The notes below the pieces were generated by a model. It did no database searches and was not told the origin of the DNA. It saw only the letters and a list, made by a program, of their open reading frames with translations. The position numbers and the translations under genes were made by a program. 64,000 bases of DNA from Lachnospiraceae bacterium. Its GTDB lineage: Bacteria; Bacillota; Clostridia; Lachnospirales; Lachnospiraceae. The stretch spans positions 20,675 through 84,674 of the forward strand of contig JAQXJP010000007.1 of the NCBI GenBank assembly GCA_029008875.1. Direction: 5' to 3'. Shown here piece by piece: positions 43,416 to 52,868 of this stretch (position 1 is its first letter; every line of letters starts with the position of its first letter).

Positions 43416-44410
43416 ATTCCCTGTTCCTTCTTTCCGTCTGTGATTTCAAACAGCGCGTTCACAAATTCATCGGAATCGAATTTCTGGAGATCGTCGATGG
43501 TCTCCCCCACACCGATGTATTTCACCGGAACGCCCAGCTCGGACTGGATTGCCACCGCAATACCGCCCTTGGCAGTTCCGTCCATCTTGGTAAGCACAAT
43601 TCCGGTAATCTCCGCCACCTCGGAAAACTCCTTGGCCTGAACCAACGCATTCTGTCCAGTGGTAGCATCCAGAACCACCAGAGTCTCCCGAAACGCATCC
43701 GGGTATTCCTTCTCCAAAATACGGTTGATCTTGCCCAACTCATTCATGAGATTCTTCTTGTTGTGGAGCCTTCCCGCGGTATCCACCAGGAGCACGTCCG
43801 CATTTCTGGCCTTCGCCGCCGCGGTTGCATCATACACCACAGAACCCGGATCCGCGCCCTCGTTTCCGCCGATCATATCCACTCCGGAGCGGTTCGCCCA
43901 CTCCTTCAACTGGTCGCCCGCCGCTGCGCGGAAGGTATCCGCACCTGCCACAACCACCTTTTTGCCCTGATTCTTCAACTTTCCTGCCAGTTTTCCGACG
44001 GTGGTGGTCTTGCCCACACCGTTTACCCCGATCACCAGCACCACGGATTTCTCCGTCTCAAAGCGGTATGCGGTATCCTCCACCTGCATCTGCTCCTTGA
44101 TGCTGTCAATCAGCAATTGTTTGCATTCCATGGGCTCCTTGATATGATTCTCCTTCACCTTGCTGCGCAGGGAATCCAGGATATCCTCGGTTGCTCGCAC
44201 CCCCAGGTCTCCCATAATCAGAATCTCTTCCAATTCCTCATAGAATTCCTCATCGATGTGAGAAAAACCGCGGAACACAGAGTCAATTCCGGATACGATA
44301 TTGTCCCGGGTCTTGGCCAGGCCCTCCACCAGGCGCTTGAAAAACCCCTTCTTTTTCTCCGGCTCCTGACCGTTCTCCTGTATCGGTTGTTCTTGGAAGT
44401 TATCCTCCAT
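43409..44410 (-). CDS. ftsY: SRP receptor GTPase FtsY
   Basis: The 333-residue protein has an acidic N-terminus (EQPIQENGQEPEKKK), the N domain and the G domain with GVNGVGKTTT, DTAGR and TKMDG motifs. It is the membrane receptor for Ffh. The ATG at 44410 is preferred because AGGAGG is 5 bp before it; an earlier ATG at 44476 lies across the smc stop and has a weaker site. It follows smc by 58 bp in the common smc-ftsY order. Confidence 0.93.
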   Translation of the reverse strand: MEDNFQEQPIQENGQEPEKKKGFFKRLVEGLAKTRDNIVSGIDSVFRGFSHIDEEFYEELEEILIMGDLGVRATEDILDSLRSKVKENHIKEPMECKQLLIDSIKEQMQVEDTAYRFETEKSVVLVIGVNGVGKTTTVGKLAGKLKNQGKKVVVAGADTFRAAAGDQLKEWANRSGVDMIGGNEGADPGSVVYDATAAAKARNADVLLVDTAGRLHNKKNLMNELGKINRILEKEYPDAFRETLVVLDATTGQNALVQAKEFSEVAEITGIVLTKMDGTAKGGIAVAIQSELGVPVKYIGVGETIDDLQKFDSDEFVNALFEITDGKKEQGIC

Positions 44411-44468
44411 ATCTGCCTCCTGTTTTCCGTCGAACTCAATGTCATCCGGCGGAATAATTTCTTTCCCT

Positions 44469-47400
44469 TTAGTCATCCAACTGCTGATCAATCAGGTTTA
44501 CGGACACCAAAGTGGACACACCCTTCTCCTGCATGGTGATACCATACAGACGATCCGCAGCGGTCATGGTGCCGCGGCGGTGGGTAATCACGATAAACTG
44601 TGTATTCTGTGTCAGCTTCTTCAGATAATTTGCAAATCGTCCAACGTTGGAATCATCCAACGCTGCCTCGATCTCGTCCAAGAGACAGAACGGGGATGGT
44701 TTCAAAGCCTGAATTGCAAACAACAGTGCAATGGCGGTCAACGCCTTCTCTCCACCTGACAACTGCATCATGTTCTGCAGTTTCTTTCCCGGCGGCTGGG
44801 CGATGATGCGAATTCCGCATTCCAGAATATCCTCATCCTCCACCAGCTCCAGAGTTCCGTGTCCGCCACCGAACAGCTGCTTGAAGGACTTGTCGAATTC
44901 TCTTTGAATCTCCGCAAATTTTTCCTGGAACTGCTTGCGCATTCCCTCATCCAGCTCTTCGATGATGCCCAACAAGGTCTGCTCCGCCTCGATCAAATCA
45001 TCATGCTGTCCCTTCAAGAACTCGTAGCGCTCCGAAACTTCCTTGTATTCCTCAATGGCATTCACGTTTACATCCCCAAGCTGTCGGATGTCGTCCTTGA
45101 TGCCGCTGATCAGCTTCTTGAGTGCCGCCAAATTGGTGTACTCCTCCTTGCGAAGTTCCTCCGCTGCGTGGGGAGTCAGCTCGTACTCCTCCCACATATA
45201 GTTGGTCTGATACTCTCCAGCCTCCTGCAGTTTCTCTCTTTGAGCGTTAAGGCGGTATATTTCCTTATCCAGTTCATTCTGCCGCTTGCTGATTTCCTCC
45301 TGTCTCTGGAAAAATCCACGGTAATCGGCGGACATTTCATCCTTCTTCTGAATCTTCTCCTGAAGTTCACTGTTCATCCGGGCAAAGGAATCGTCGGAAG
45401 CCAGAATGGTCTGCTTAATTGCCTCTATGTCCTGCTTCTTCTTCTCGATATCATCCTTGGCATTCTTGGCATTTGCCAGAAAATCCTCACGCTCCCCATC
45501 GTACTTCTCGATTTCCCGGTCGAGACGATCCAGATTCTCCTGGATAAATCCCATACTCTGGCTGATATTTGCCACCTCAATGGAGATTTCAGACACCTTG
45601 GCGGTTGCCCCCTCTTCCAGTTTGCTCTGCTCTTCGAGAATGCGGGCAAACTCCTCCCGCTCCACAGCAATCTCCGCTTCTCTCTTCTTGGAATACTCCA
45701 CTTCCTCGGCGATCTTTTGCTTGTTCAGATTAATTTCAGAGGTCTGGTTCTCCAACTCCAGGCTCTCGTTTTTCAAGCCTGCAAATACGGATTCACTCTC
45801 TTCTCTCTGGGCTGCTGCGCGGTCCACATTAATCTTTGCAGTATTCTGCAAAATATACTGCTCCTGGATTCGGCTCTTCAGTTCCTCCAGTTCTTCCTCA
45901 CCCAGGGACTGGGCTGTGAGGATATCCTCCTTGCGGGCCTTAATCTCCTCCAAGTCCTTCTCAATCTGCTTAATCTTGCCTTCCAGTTCCTCAATCTCAC
46001 GGTTGCGGGCAAGCAGGTTGGAGGAATTCTTGAACGCGCCACCGGTCATGGATCCGCCGGGACTTAAATATTCTCCCTCCAGAGTTACAATATGTAAACT
46101 GTAGCGATTTTTCTTTGCCAGAACTATCGCATGGTCGATGGTATCCACCACCAACACGCGCCCCAACAGATACGCTGCCACCTCATCATATTTCGAATCA
46201 CAGTGCACCAGCTGATTGGCAAGTCCAATCACTCCCGGTTCTCCCAGTGCAGCCTCGTTCTTGGGGTTGCTGCGGGCACTTACGGATGTCAGCGGGAGGA
46301 AGGTTGCCCTTCCGAGGCGATTCTCCTTCAGGAATCGAATCATGGTTTTCGCCGTGGCTTCGTCCTCAGTCACAATATTCTGGATATTACCGCCCAGCGC
46401 TGTCTCGATTGCAATTTCGTATTTTTTCTCCACCTGGATCAAATCAGACACAACGCCCAGCAGGCCTGCGTGCTGCGCCTTCTGCTCCATCACCTTGCGG
46501 ATGCTGTTGCCGTATCCATCGTACCGCTCCGCAATGTTGCGCAAGGATTCCAGTCTGGATTCCTGTTTGTGGAACTGCTCCTGAGAAAAAGCAAACTTCT
46601 CCTCACACTCGACAAGCTTTCTCTTCCACTCCTGATCTTTTTGTACCAGTTCGGCTTCCTTGACCTTCATCTGTTCCAGCGTGTCCGTTACCGTCTCGTA
46701 CTCCTTCTGGTATCCCTCCAAAATCCCGAGGAGATCCGCCTCCTTGGTCTTACGATCCAGAAGTCGCTTGGTCAGCTCCGCCTTGCGGATATTAATCTGC
46801 TCCAACATGGTGTCAAAGCGCTGTTGTCTCGCCTTGATGGAAGCCTTGTTGTTCAAGAGCTCAATCATTTCCTTTTGACCGCTCTCGATTCCGGTGTTGC
46901 AGCGGACGATCTCTGCCTGGATTGCAGCAAGCTCCACCTCCGCCGCACCTCGGCGCTCCTCCACCTCGGCCAGCTGCTCATCCAGAGCCTTCTTCTTCTC
47001 CAGATACTCATCCTTTGCCAAAAGGCGTTCCGCCTTTTCCACCTCGATACCGTCCAAACGATTCTGCAAATGCTCGTCGGAAATCTCTGCGGAGCGAATC
47101 TGCTCCTCGAGAATGTGAATCTGGCTCTCCAGTTTCTCCTTGGTCACAGATGAGGTGCTGATGTTCTCGCGGATTGCGTTGATTTCCTCCTCCATCCGGG
47201 CGATGCTCTGCTCCAGAGCCTCGTACTCCGCCTTGATCTTGTCGTAGGCTTCGTTGGTCTCCTTCAACTGCGCATCAGCGATTTGGTACTTCTCTTCCAC
47301 CTCTTTTTGCTGGACTGCAATGCGGGCAGTCTCAAGCAAAAACATATTGACATCATATTCCTTCAGTTCTTCCTTCTTACGAAGGTAAATCTTGGCCTTC

Positions 47401-48029
47401 TCGGATTGTCGTTGTAGAGGCCCCACCTGACGTTCCAGTTCAGCCAGAATATCGTTGACGCGAACCAGGTTTTCCTGCTCGTTCTCCAATTTTTTCTGTG
47501 CAGTGGCTTTGCGCTTTTTGAACTTGACGATCCCGGCCGCCTCATCGAACAGCTCACGCCGTTCCTCCGGCTTACCGCTCAGAATTCGGTCAATCTGGCC
47601 CTGTCCGATGATGGAGTAACCTTCCTTACCGATACCGGTATCGTAGAATAACTCCGTCACCTCCTTCAGACGGCATACCGCGCCGTTGATCAGGTACTCA
47701 CTCTCCCCGGAACGATACAGGCGGCGAGCAATGGTCACCTCCTCATAATCCACGGCGAGCTGGTGATCGGAATTGTCCAAAGTGATTGCCACATATGCGT
47801 AGCTTAAGGGCTTGCGATTCTCGGTTCCCGCAAAGATGACATCCTGCATGGAAGATCCTCGAAGCTGCTTGGTACTCTGCTCTCCCAGCACCCAGCGAAC
47901 CGCATCCGCGACATTACTTTTTCCGGAGCCGTTGGGTCCAACAATTCCGGTAATACCGTTATGAAAATCAAATACTATTTTATTGGCAAAGGATTTAAAT
48001 CCATGTACCTCCAAACTTTTTAAATACAT
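44469..48029 (-). CDS. smc: Chromosome segregation protein SMC
   Basis: The 1186-residue protein has the ATP-binding head halves at both ends: Walker A GPNGSGKSNVADAVRW (32-47) and the signature MMQLSGGEKALTAIA near residue 1090, with the long coiled-coil (for example LEELKSRIQEQYIL, residues around 700) interrupted by the hinge near residues 510-640 (GLLGVVSDLIQVEKKYEIAIETALGG). With ScpA and ScpB it compacts and separates chromosomes. Its length is standard. It begins 21 bp after rnc. Confidence 0.97.
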   Translation of the reverse strand: MYLKSLEVHGFKSFANKIVFDFHNGITGIVGPNGSGKSNVADAVRWVLGEQSTKQLRGSSMQDVIFAGTENRKPLSYAYVAITLDNSDHQLAVDYEEVTIARRLYRSGESEYLINGAVCRLKEVTELFYDTGIGKEGYSIIGQGQIDRILSGKPEERRELFDEAAGIVKFKKRKATAQKKLENEQENLVRVNDILAELERQVGPLQRQSEKAKIYLRKKEELKEYDVNMFLLETARIAVQQKEVEEKYQIADAQLKETNEAYDKIKAEYEALEQSIARMEEEINAIRENISTSSVTKEKLESQIHILEEQIRSAEISDEHLQNRLDGIEVEKAERLLAKDEYLEKKKALDEQLAEVEERRGAAEVELAAIQAEIVRCNTGIESGQKEMIELLNNKASIKARQQRFDTMLEQINIRKAELTKRLLDRKTKEADLLGILEGYQKEYETVTDTLEQMKVKEAELVQKDQEWKRKLVECEEKFAFSQEQFHKQESRLESLRNIAERYDGYGNSIRKVMEQKAQHAGLLGVVSDLIQVEKKYEIAIETALGGNIQNIVTEDEATAKTMIRFLKENRLGRATFLPLTSVSARSNPKNEAALGEPGVIGLANQLVHCDSKYDEVAAYLLGRVLVVDTIDHAIVLAKKNRYSLHIVTLEGEYLSPGGSMTGGAFKNSSNLLARNREIEELEGKIKQIEKDLEEIKARKEDILTAQSLGEEELEELKSRIQEQYILQNTAKINVDRAAAQREESESVFAGLKNESLELENQTSEINLNKQKIAEEVEYSKKREAEIAVEREEFARILEEQSKLEEGATAKVSEISIEVANISQSMGFIQENLDRLDREIEKYDGEREDFLANAKNAKDDIEKKKQDIEAIKQTILASDDSFARMNSELQEKIQKKDEMSADYRGFFQRQEEISKRQNELDKEIYRLNAQREKLQEAGEYQTNYMWEEYELTPHAAEELRKEEYTNLAALKKLISGIKDDIRQLGDVNVNAIEEYKEVSERYEFLKGQHDDLIEAEQTLLGIIEELDEGMRKQFQEKFAEIQREFDKSFKQLFGGGHGTLELVEDEDILECGIRIIAQPPGKKLQNMMQLSGGEKALTAIALLFAIQALKPSPFCLLDEIEAALDDSNVGRFANYLKKLTQNTQFIVITHRRGTMTAADRLYGITMQEKGVSTLVSVNLIDQQLDD

Positions 48030-48050
48030 AACTACTCCTTGCTGGCGTGT

Positions 48051-48731
48051 TTACTCTTCCTTCATCATAATCAGCGCATGGTAGGCGGCCGCCTGCTCCG
48101 CAGCCTTCTTCGTGTGCCCGGTTCCGGTTGCCACTGCCTGATTGGAAATTCTCAATTCCACCGTAAAATTCTTGTCATGATCCGGTCCACTCTCCTCAAT
48201 CAGAACATATTGCAGTTCCTCATGTCTGCCCTGCACAACCTCCTGCAGGATAGTCTTGCTATCATAAAAGAGTTTTTTGTGTTCAATGTCCGTGAGAATG
48301 TATTTTAACACAAACTCTTTTGCATTAGCAAAACCACCATCCAAATAAATGGCTCCGATGATTGCTTCCAACGCGTCGGATAGAATGGATTTTCGCTTTC
48401 TTCCGCCGGTCTGCTCTTCCCCTTTTCCCAGGAACAGGTACTTTCCCAGTTCCATCTCCTCCGTGCAGAGGGCAAGGGTGGGCTCGCATACAATGCTGGC
48501 GCGAAGACGCGTCAACTCCCCCTCCGGCACCTCCGGATAATTATGGTACAGAAATTCGCTGGACACAATCTCAAGAACCGCATCACCGAGAAACTCCAGC
48601 CTCTCGTTATCCGACAGCTTCCTCATATGCTTTTCGTTGGCGTAGGAGCTGTGGGTCAATGCCTGCTGAAGCAACCCTTCCTGTCGGAAGCGGTATCCTA
48701 TCATTTCCTGAAACTCACCAAGGTTTGACAT
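48051..48731 (-). CDS. rnc: Ribonuclease III
   Basis: The 226-residue enzyme has the signature NERLEFLGDAVLE (about 41-53) with catalytic acids, and a C-terminal double-stranded RNA-binding domain (residues 155-225). It processes rRNA precursors and double-stranded RNA. The ATG at 48731 (GGAG 5 bp upstream) gives MSNLGEFQEMIGYRF; a longer frame to 48788 runs over the acpP terminator. Confidence 0.95.
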   Translation of the reverse strand: MSNLGEFQEMIGYRFRQEGLLQQALTHSSYANEKHMRKLSDNERLEFLGDAVLEIVSSEFLYHNYPEVPEGELTRLRASIVCEPTLALCTEEMELGKYLFLGKGEEQTGGRKRKSILSDALEAIIGAIYLDGGFANAKEFVLKYILTDIEHKKLFYDSKTILQEVVQGRHEELQYVLIEESGPDHDKNFTVELRISNQAVATGTGHTKKAAEQAAAYHALIMMKEE

Positions 48732-48770
48732 CTGCTCTCCCCCTTTCTTCGATTCTCGCATCACGTCAAA

Positions 48771-48798
48771 TAAAGGGGCTGTTTCCACAGCCCCTTTA
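48771..48798 (-). terminator. Intrinsic terminator between acpP and rnc
   Basis: AAAGGGGCTGT (48772-48782) and ACAGCCCCTTT (48787-48797) form a perfect 11-bp stem. It lies 15 bp after acpP. The stem core GGGCTGT/ACAGCCC is shared with the rplS terminator. The T-run is short (TTTATTTG), so some read-through into rnc-smc-ftsY is likely. Confidence 0.7.
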
Positions 48799-48812
48799 CG
48801 GTATAGTCTGAA

Positions 48813-49043
48813 TTAATTGACTGCCTTTTTGATCTGCTCTACCGCATCTCCTACGGTAACAATCTTCTCTGCTTCTTCATTTGGAATCTCGATATCAAAT
48901 TCCTCTTCCAGTCCCATGATAATCTGGAATACATCCAAAGAATCAGCGCCCAAATCATCTACAAAGGTAGCTTCCGGCGTAACTTCGCTCTCGTCAACGT
49001 TTAATACTTCAACAATGATTTTTCTTAACTTTTCAAATTCCAT
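48813..49043 (-). CDS. acpP: Acyl carrier protein
   Basis: The 76-residue acidic protein has the phosphopantetheine site [15 protein letters not shown] (Ser37). It carries growing fatty acids and feeds PlsX. It lies 14 bp behind plsX. Confidence 0.97.
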   Translation of the reverse strand: MEFEKLRKIIVEVLNVDESEVTPEATFVDDLGADSLDVFQIIMGLEEEFDIEIPNEEAEKIVTVGDAVEQIKKAVN

Positions 49044-49057
49044 AACAATAATCCTTT

Positions 49058-50080
49058 CTACTCTTCCTCATTTTGTGAGTCAATAATATATTCTTTTATT
49101 TTTCCATTGATGTCCTGCTGGTTGAAGGTCACACACTGGAAAATGGAATTACGAATTTCCACGGCTTTGGAACTGCCATGAGTCTTGACAACCAATCCGT
49201 TCAAGCCGAGAAGCGGTGCTCCTCCGTACTCGGATGCGTCAAAAGCTTTCAACGTCTTCTTCAGCGCCGGCAAGGCAAGGGCAGCACCGATTTTGCTACG
49301 AAACGTACTCTTAAGCCCCTGCTTGATCACAGAAATCAAGGTGGAACTCAACCCTTCGTAAAGCTTCAGAATGACATTGCCGGTAAACGCCTCACATACA
49401 ATTACGTCGGCATCTCCCTGGGGAATATCCCTGGACTCGATACTGCCCACAAAATTGATGTCTCCACACTCACGGAGAAGCGGCAGCGTGTCTTTCACAA
49501 GAGCGTTTCCCTTCTCATCCTCCGCGCCGATATTGACAAGGGCAACCCTGGGATTCTTGATTCCTACCACGTTCTCCATGTAGAGAGAACCCATCTGCGC
49601 AAACTGCACCAGATGCTCCGCTCTCGCGTCCACATTGGCCCCGCAGTCAATCAGCAGGGATACTCCCTTCTTCGTCGGAATAAGAGGTGCGAGAGGTGGG
49701 CGCTTAATTCCCTTGATGCGTCCCACAATCAATTGACCTCCCACCAGAATCGCTCCGGAGCTTCCGGCGGAGACAAAGGCGTCAGCCTCACCGTTCTTCA
49801 CCAGATTCATTCCCACCACAATGGAGGAATCCTTCTTCTTGCGGATAGCCACCACCGGCGGCTCCGCCATCTCAATCACTTCCGTCGCAGGAACAATCTC
49901 AATCTGTTCCTCGGGATAAGTATATTTATTCAATTCTTCGCGTATGACATCCTCCTGCCCCGCCAGAAGCACCTTGATGTCGTTACGGGCATTTACAGCA
50001 TCTACCGCTCCTTGAACCGGTGCCGACGGCGCATTGTCTCCGCCCATGGCATCCAGCACAACTCTTGTAACTGTCTGCAT
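49058..50080 (-). CDS. plsX: Phosphate acyltransferase PlsX
   Basis: The 340-residue enzyme starts [25 protein letters not shown], the PlsX signature, and makes acyl phosphate from acyl-ACP for PlsY. The ATG at 50080 has AAGGAGG 6 bp upstream; a longer frame to 50137 crosses the promoter. No FapR-type operator is seen. It is the first gene of plsX-acpP. Confidence 0.95.
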   Translation of the reverse strand: MQTVTRVVLDAMGGDNAPSAPVQGAVDAVNARNDIKVLLAGQEDVIREELNKYTYPEEQIEIVPATEVIEMAEPPVVAIRKKKDSSIVVGMNLVKNGEADAFVSAGSSGAILVGGQLIVGRIKGIKRPPLAPLIPTKKGVSLLIDCGANVDARAEHLVQFAQMGSLYMENVVGIKNPRVALVNIGAEDEKGNALVKDTLPLLRECGDINFVGSIESRDIPQGDADVIVCEAFTGNVILKLYEGLSSTLISVIKQGLKSTFRSKIGAALALPALKKTLKAFDASEYGGAPLLGLNGLVVKTHGSSKAVEIRNSIFQCVTFNQQDINGKIKEYIIDSQNEEE

Positions 50081-50108
50081 CTTCCCCCTCCTTAAGCATC
50101 TACTAGAA

Positions 50109-50137
50109 ATAGTATTATAATACCCCTTGTCTGTCAA
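50109..50137 (-). promoter_or_regulatory. Promoter for plsX-acpP
   Basis: A consensus TTGACA (50137-50132) and TACTAT (50114-50109) on the minus strand, 17 bp apart. It starts 10 bp past the end of the RelA/SpoT-like gene, so plsX can be expressed apart from it. Confidence 0.65.
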
Positions 50138-50146
50138 TTCTTATTT

Positions 50147-52021
50147 TTACCAATTTTTCCTTGTATTTTTTCCTGCAAGAATATGGCTGTAGACCATCTC
50201 AATCAGTTCATGACGCACCGCATCCGGACCGCTGACACTCTGGTAATAGTGGGGCTTTTTCGTGCGAACCGCGTACAGATCCTTGGGCTTTTCCAGAATT
50301 TGTCTCGTGGTGTAGGATCGGTAGTATCCGCTCTTTTCGGAAAACGTAAAACCTCTGGCGAAAAAGCGTACTCCATCGGTATATTCCCCCTGATTTTCCC
50401 CCAGCAGCATTGCGATTCTCTCCGCATTCTCCCCGGTGGCGCAAAATACGTGGCAGACATCCGCAATCTTGCGGGCCAGATTGTTGCGTCCCACCTCCTT
50501 GGTAGAGGTGGTGAAATCCACCAAATGCCCGTAGCAGGATTCCGAATCGGTCAAATCCTCCTCTCTGGCAGCGGTGATTACAATCACGGGGAGTGTGCGC
50601 TCCTCGCTCTCCAAAAGCTGTACAAATTGTTCCTCGGTGAGCTCGGAGAGATTCTGAATATTCTTAACCAGCGGAAGTACATCGTAGGGGCTGCACTTCT
50701 TGACAATGGCGGAATACACCTTCGGTCTGCTGTAGGGCATAACCTCCTCCGGGGCATTCTCCGGAACGGAAAAGCTGTTGCGGCAACGCAGACACAGCCG
50801 GCCGCTGTCATCTACCCAGGTTCCAATAATCACGGTCCACAGTTTTCCCGGTGCGTCCATTCCCAGATAGGACAGATTGACGCGCAAATCGTATGTAACT
50901 TCATTGTATTCAAAATTGCAGTAGCATCCGTCCAACTGATAGCGCAGGCAATGAACCCCCTGTTCGAATTCCTCCGGGAGAAGTTCCTCCAATTCCTTTT
51001 TCAGCCACTCTTCATAAATCACCTCTGTGAGATTCCTGAACTTCTCGTTCCAATCATCCTCCGGGCGAGCCAGCACAACAGTCACATCAAAGGCATTATT
51101 CATCCGAAATCGCTGGATATTTCTCTCCCTGGGCTCCTTCTTCTCGTAGGCCCGCTTGCGGATATCCTGGTAGGCTTCGCGAATTCCCTCCACGTACTCT
51201 GGCGTGTCCCTGAGGTTCTCATTGGCCAGATAGATGATGGTGTTGGCATCCAGACGATTGATATTCTCCCGCAACACCATATCGATAAACTCCTTCTTAT
51301 CCCACTTGAACACTGCCTTGCACAGTTCCGTGGTAAGAAGCGCCTGAATGGCGGGGTCAATCTCCCCGTTCAGGGTTCGCAGGCGATAACGATAGCGAAT
51401 CATGCGCCCCCAGTCCTTGTCGATGTAAAAATCATGGCCCATATCATCAAACAGGGCAACCATATACTGATCGCACATCTCCAGCGTTGCCAGAATGCTG
51501 TTCAGTTTGCGGGCCTCCTTGCGCTTCTCCTCCCAGATTTCCTTCTCCTTGTAGCGCATGTCGTGTTCTGCCTCGTGCCATCCCTCAAACAGCACGGTCC
51601 TCAGCTGAATCTCAAAGGTAGGGCGAATCCTCAACCCCTCTATCTCCGGCTCCACAATCTGGCGCACAAAGCCCGGAAGCATAAAGGTTCCGTTATTCTT
51701 GGAAGGCTGGAAGGAGCTCTCGTCGTTGATAGATTCCTTCCATCGCACATTCTCCAGAATATCGTCCAAAATCCTCTGGCACAGTTCAATGTCATCCTGA
51801 TAGTATAGGACAATGCGAAGCCCGAACAGATCGCTGATTTTCTTCTCCGGGTCCATCCGGTATCTGTCGGTGGCCAGCTTCTTCTCGATGGATTCCCCTG
51901 ACTTCACCCTGGAAAACAGGCGGTAGTAGATTCCGAAATTATCCAGTTTTTCACACAAGATGCCTTCCAAAATCTCCAGGACTCCTTCCAGCTTGTTTGA
52001 CAGTTCATAATAGTTTCCCAT
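50147..52021 (-). CDS. RelA/SpoT-like nucleotidyltransferase domain protein with unknown C-terminal region
   Basis: The 624-residue protein has an N-terminal RelA/SpoT synthetase-like domain: SRVKSGESIEKKL (37-49) and SDLFGLRIVLYYQDDIE (63-79) match the ATP-binding and metal motifs, and FEIQLRTVLFEGWHEAEHDMRY (136-157) the conserved Glu, Gln, Arg and His. The acceptor loop that reads NGYxSxH in (p)ppGpp synthetases is instead SKNNGTFMLPG (107-117), without the tyrosine. There is no HD hydrolase, TGS or ACT domain. Residues 190-624 are unrecognised: a helical middle and an alpha/beta C-terminus with TLPVIVITAAREED. The gene lies alone between the rpmF terminator and the plsX promoter. Its product is uncertain. 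Confidence 0.7.
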   Translation of the reverse strand: MGNYYELSNKLEGVLEILEGILCEKLDNFGIYYRLFSRVKSGESIEKKLATDRYRMDPEKKISDLFGLRIVLYYQDDIELCQRILDDILENVRWKESINDESSFQPSKNNGTFMLPGFVRQIVEPEIEGLRIRPTFEIQLRTVLFEGWHEAEHDMRYKEKEIWEEKRKEARKLNSILATLEMCDQYMVALFDDMGHDFYIDKDWGRMIRYRYRLRTLNGEIDPAIQALLTTELCKAVFKWDKKEFIDMVLRENINRLDANTIIYLANENLRDTPEYVEGIREAYQDIRKRAYEKKEPRERNIQRFRMNNAFDVTVVLARPEDDWNEKFRNLTEVIYEEWLKKELEELLPEEFEQGVHCLRYQLDGCYCNFEYNEVTYDLRVNLSYLGMDAPGKLWTVIIGTWVDDSGRLCLRCRNSFSVPENAPEEVMPYSRPKVYSAIVKKCSPYDVLPLVKNIQNLSELTEEQFVQLLESEERTLPVIVITAAREEDLTDSESCYGHLVDFTTSTKEVGRNNLARKIADVCHVFCATGENAERIAMLLGENQGEYTDGVRFFARGFTFSEKSGYYRSYTTRQILEKPKDLYAVRTKKPHYYQSVSGPDAVRHELIEMVYSHILAGKNTRKNW

Positions 52022-52044
52022 GCATTTCCCCCAATTCCTTTACA

Positions 52045-52077
52045 TGAAAAAAGCCTCCCGCAACAATCGGAAGGCTT
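52045..52077 (-). terminator. Rho-independent terminator after rpmF
   Basis: AAGCCTCCC (52051-52059) pairs with GGAAGGCTT (52069-52077), allowing one mismatch, followed on the minus strand by TTTTTT. It closes the DUF177-rpmF transcript. Confidence 0.85.
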
Positions 52078-52088
52078 AAAATCCATAA

Positions 52089-52268
52089 TTAGTCCTGTGG
52101 AATGATTTCTTTTTTGTTGTAAGATCCACAGTTCTTGCAAACGCGATGCGGCATCATTAATTCTCCACACTTGCTGCACTTCACTAAAGTTGGAGCAGAC
52201 ATCTTCCAGTTTGCTCTTCTCTTATCTCTTCTACCCTTAGAAGATTTATTCTTTGGACAAATTGACAT
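52089..52268 (-). CDS. rpmF: 50S ribosomal protein L32
   Basis: This short frame of 59 residues begins MSICPKNKSSKGRRDKRRAN and has the CxxC...CxxC zinc ribbon (KCSKCGELMMPHRVCKNCG). It is a zinc-type (C+) L32. It lies 14 bp behind DUF177, as in nearly all Firmicutes, and is preceded by GGAGG. Confidence 0.96.
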   Translation of the reverse strand: MSICPKNKSSKGRRDKRRANWKMSAPTLVKCSKCGELMMPHRVCKNCGSYNKKEIIPQD

Positions 52269-52282
52269 TTGTTTACACCTCC

Positions 52283-52804
52283 TTAATTCTGAAAATTATG
52301 AAATATGTCTTGGATAGCTGCCATTCTTGGATCAAGTTCTGTTCTCTGGCAATCGCAGGAGCCGCTGTTTAAGTTCGTCCCGCAGACCTTGCAAATTCCT
52401 TGGCAATCGTCTTTGCACAGAACTCTCATTGGCCAGTTTACCAAAATCTCGGCGTAGACAAGTTTATCTACATCCAATTCAAACCCAATCAGGTAGTCCG
52501 TTATCTCCATTTCTTCATCTGTCGCCGTATCTTCTGTAATGGAAAGCGCTCTGTCAATGTCGAAATGAATCTTGGTCGGCACCTCCGTCAGGCACCTGTC
52601 ACACGGAATCAAAACCTCAATCTCGCCGGAGCCCTCCAACCGAAGCTGTCGGTTCTCCACATTCTCGATGTGAAGCATGATCGGTGTCTTTTGTGTAATC
52701 GGAAAATCTCCCAACTTGGAAGAAAAAGATTCCAATCCGATGGTAACCTCTTCCGTTCTCTCTTTATTTGCAGATTGTAAAATGTCTGAAATATTGATAA
52801 TCAC
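52283..52804 (-). CDS. DUF177 (YceD) family protein
   Basis: The 173-residue protein has the YceD pattern of a zinc-like cysteine pair in IPCDRCLTEV and CKDDCQGICKVCG near the C-terminus. Proteins of this family are involved in 23S rRNA accumulation. The start is GTG at 52804, with GGGAG 6 bp upstream, giving MIINISDILQSANKERTEEV; a longer frame to 52831 overlaps the promoter -10 box and is rejected. Confidence 0.9.
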   Translation of the reverse strand: MIINISDILQSANKERTEEVTIGLESFSSKLGDFPITQKTPIMLHIENVENRQLRLEGSGEIEVLIPCDRCLTEVPTKIHFDIDRALSITEDTATDEEMEITDYLIGFELDVDKLVYAEILVNWPMRVLCKDDCQGICKVCGTNLNSGSCDCQRTELDPRMAAIQDIFHNFQN

Positions 52805-52830
52805 AGTATTCTCCCATTCACACCTAGACA

Positions 52831-52859
52831 ATTATACATATGGGCCATCTCTTTGTCAA
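52831..52859 (-). promoter_or_regulatory. Consensus sigma-A promoter for DUF177-rpmF
   Basis: A perfect TTGACA (52859-52854) and a perfect TATAAT (52836-52831) on the minus strand, 17 bp apart. It lies between ackA and DUF177. Confidence 0.9.
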
Positions 52860-52868
52860 CAACTTTTT

